From the NCBI GenBank assembly GCA_016124525.1, contig WGNO01000053.1, positions 1-64,000 on the forward strand: a stretch of DNA of 64,000 nt, given 5' to 3'. Both the position numbers and the translations under genes were made by a program. Below the pieces are notes generated by a model. The model saw only the letters and a program-made list of their open reading frames with translations. It was not told where the DNA came from and did not search any database. This stretch comes from Nostoc sp. RI_552 (GTDB lineage Bacteria > Cyanobacteriota > Cyanobacteriia > Cyanobacteriales > Nostocaceae). Shown here piece after piece: positions 63,227 through 64,000 of the stretch. Within the stretch, counting starts at the first letter, position 1; every line of letters begins with the position of its first letter.

Positions 63227-63449
63227 GGTAACTCAGGTTTGTTGGGGCGGGGTGGGAGTCACAAGGGTAGGTTTTTTACATTGTCCTGAAGGCAAGACTT
63301 GGAAGACAAGGAGGTATTCTACGCAAGGAAGTTATGCCAATGGGTGAAAAAACACACGTTGCAGTGGTGGATAAATATGGTTGTGGAGGGTTTTAGGGAG
63401 AATTATTATTTATCCTTAGGATTTAATATTATCAGGAGATTCCAGTTAA

Positions 63450-64000
63450 TTGGTCAAGCGGCGACTCGATACATTATTAGTAGAATTAAATTTATGTAGC
63501 TCTCGCGCCTTAGCGCAGCGATTAATTCAGGCCGGAGAAGTCACTGTTAATCAGCAAGTGGTGGATAAACCAGGGACAGAAGTTGATGGTGGGGCGGAAA
63601 TTAAGATTAAAGAGCGATCGCGTTTTGTGTCTCGGGGGGGTGAGAAACTAGCAAAGGCTTTAGAAGTATTTCCTGTTTCCACGGTGGGACGTATTTGTTT
63701 AGATGGTGGTATTTCTACAGGGGGTTTTACTGATTGCTTGCTAAAAGCTGAAGCAAAATTGGTTTATGGTGTGGATGTGGGTTATGGACAAGTGCATTGG
63801 GGTTTAAGAAATGATCCACGGGTGATTTTAAGAGAGCGTACTAATTTACGTAATCTCACCCCCAACGAATTGTATGGTGTATGTGGTGAAGGTGTCCAGA
63901 TACCTGATTTAGCCGTGGTGGATGTATCATTTATTTCCTTAACTAAGATTTTGCCTGCTTTGTGGCGATTAACTAAGTATCCGAGGGATGCGGTATTGCT
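63450..64000 (+). CDS. tlyA: TlyA-type rRNA methyltransferase, N-terminal part (runs off the window)
   Basis: The frame starts with TTG at 63450 and runs open to the window end (183 complete codons plus two bases of the next). An S4 RNA-binding domain (KRRLDTLLVELNLCSSRALAQRLIQAGEVTVNQQVVDKPG) is followed by ERSRFVSRGGEKLAKALEVFPV. The FtsJ-type methyltransferase then begins with ICLDGGISTGGFTDCLL and AKLVYGVDVGYGQVHWGLR. This is TlyA, a 2'-O-methyltransferase for 16S and/or 23S rRNA. The TTG start is forced, because a TAA lies directly before it in frame and no ATG is near. AGGAG at 63434-63438 lies 11 bases upstream. Confidence 0.88.
   Translation, partial: MVKRRLDTLLVELNLCSSRALAQRLIQAGEVTVNQQVVDKPGTEVDGGAEIKIKERSRFVSRGGEKLAKALEVFPVSTVGRICLDGGISTGGFTDCLLKAEAKLVYGVDVGYGQVHWGLRNDPRVILRERTNLRNLTPNELYGVCGEGVQIPDLAVVDVSFISLTKILPALWRLTKYPRDAVL

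Noticed and set aside
63299..63499. 66-codon open frame before the TlyA gene
   Set aside because: Overlaps the true TlyA start in another frame, has no clear ribosome site and no family resemblance.
1..64000. CRISPR arrays, rRNA and tRNA genes
   Set aside because: No regularly spaced repeats with unique spacers and no recognisable rRNA or tRNA sequence were seen by eye; a dedicated scan was not possible.

Overview
The window is a 64 kb piece of a cyanobacterial chromosome, most probably from a filamentous heterocyst-forming (Nostocales-type) organism. The evidence is a phycobilisome core gene (apcF), a Mg-chelatase gene (chlI), the cyanobacterial clpR-clpP3 pair, the myxol-type carotenoid genes cruF-cruG, a glnA gene facing a glutamine-synthetase inactivating factor gene, many copies of the HIP1 octamer GCGATCGC, AT-rich intergenic DNA, and abundant Ser/Thr kinases, pentapeptide proteins and short intergenic repeats. 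No rRNA, tRNA, CRISPR array or prophage was recognised. Mobile DNA is limited to one decayed IS630-type transposase at the left edge and several short remnants that look like IS200/IS605-type ends.

Layout. 0-13 kb: broken transposase, cobalamin adenosyltransferase, a group 2 sigma factor, a universal stress protein, phosphoglycerate kinase, two tandem receptor-like Ser/Thr kinases sharing an extracytoplasmic domain, a PaaK-like adenylating enzyme, an RRM RNA-binding protein and a fasciclin protein. 13-19.2 kb: a GST, a HerA-like ATPase, then a duplicated conflict-system-like locus made of a small EACC1-like protein and a caspase fused to a formylglycine-enzyme (FGE)-like domain. 19.3-27 kb: hemW, a PIN-TRAM protein with a zinc-ribbon mini-protein, two overlapping VWA genes, clpR-clpP3 and a HAD hydrolase. 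27-39 kb: a divergent Zn/Mn ABC importer, aldehyde dehydrogenase, hisS, purU, and a Gld-type ABC operon. 38.8-44 kb: an iron-siderophore uptake cluster (FecB-like lipoprotein, TonB receptor with AMIN domain, AraC regulator). 44-56 kb: rnhA, cruF-cruG, rplU-rpmA, chlI, an AbrB-family membrane protein and several proteins of unknown function. 56-64 kb: a CHASE2 kinase, a methyltransferase, gifA, glnA, apcF and the start of a TlyA-type methyltransferase.

The most interesting region is 15.9-19.2 kb. The caspase-FGE gene ends in a GC-rich segment full of NNY codons next to a GGSW...GFRVVC frame. This is what the variable repeat of a diversity-generating retroelement (DGR) target looks like, although no reverse transcriptase lies in the window. 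The locus was tandemly duplicated and the two copies decayed reciprocally: copy 1 keeps the caspase-FGE but has a broken EACC1-like gene, and copy 2 keeps the EACC1-like gene but has a broken caspase.

Two regulatory circuits can be read directly from the DNA. The glnA/gifA pair has perfect GTA-N8-TAC NtcA sites, placed to activate glnA and to repress gifA. The TonB-receptor gene has two exact 16-bp direct repeats spaced 21 bp apart upstream of it, probable operators for the adjacent AraC regulator, and the downstream FecB gene has a Fur-like box.
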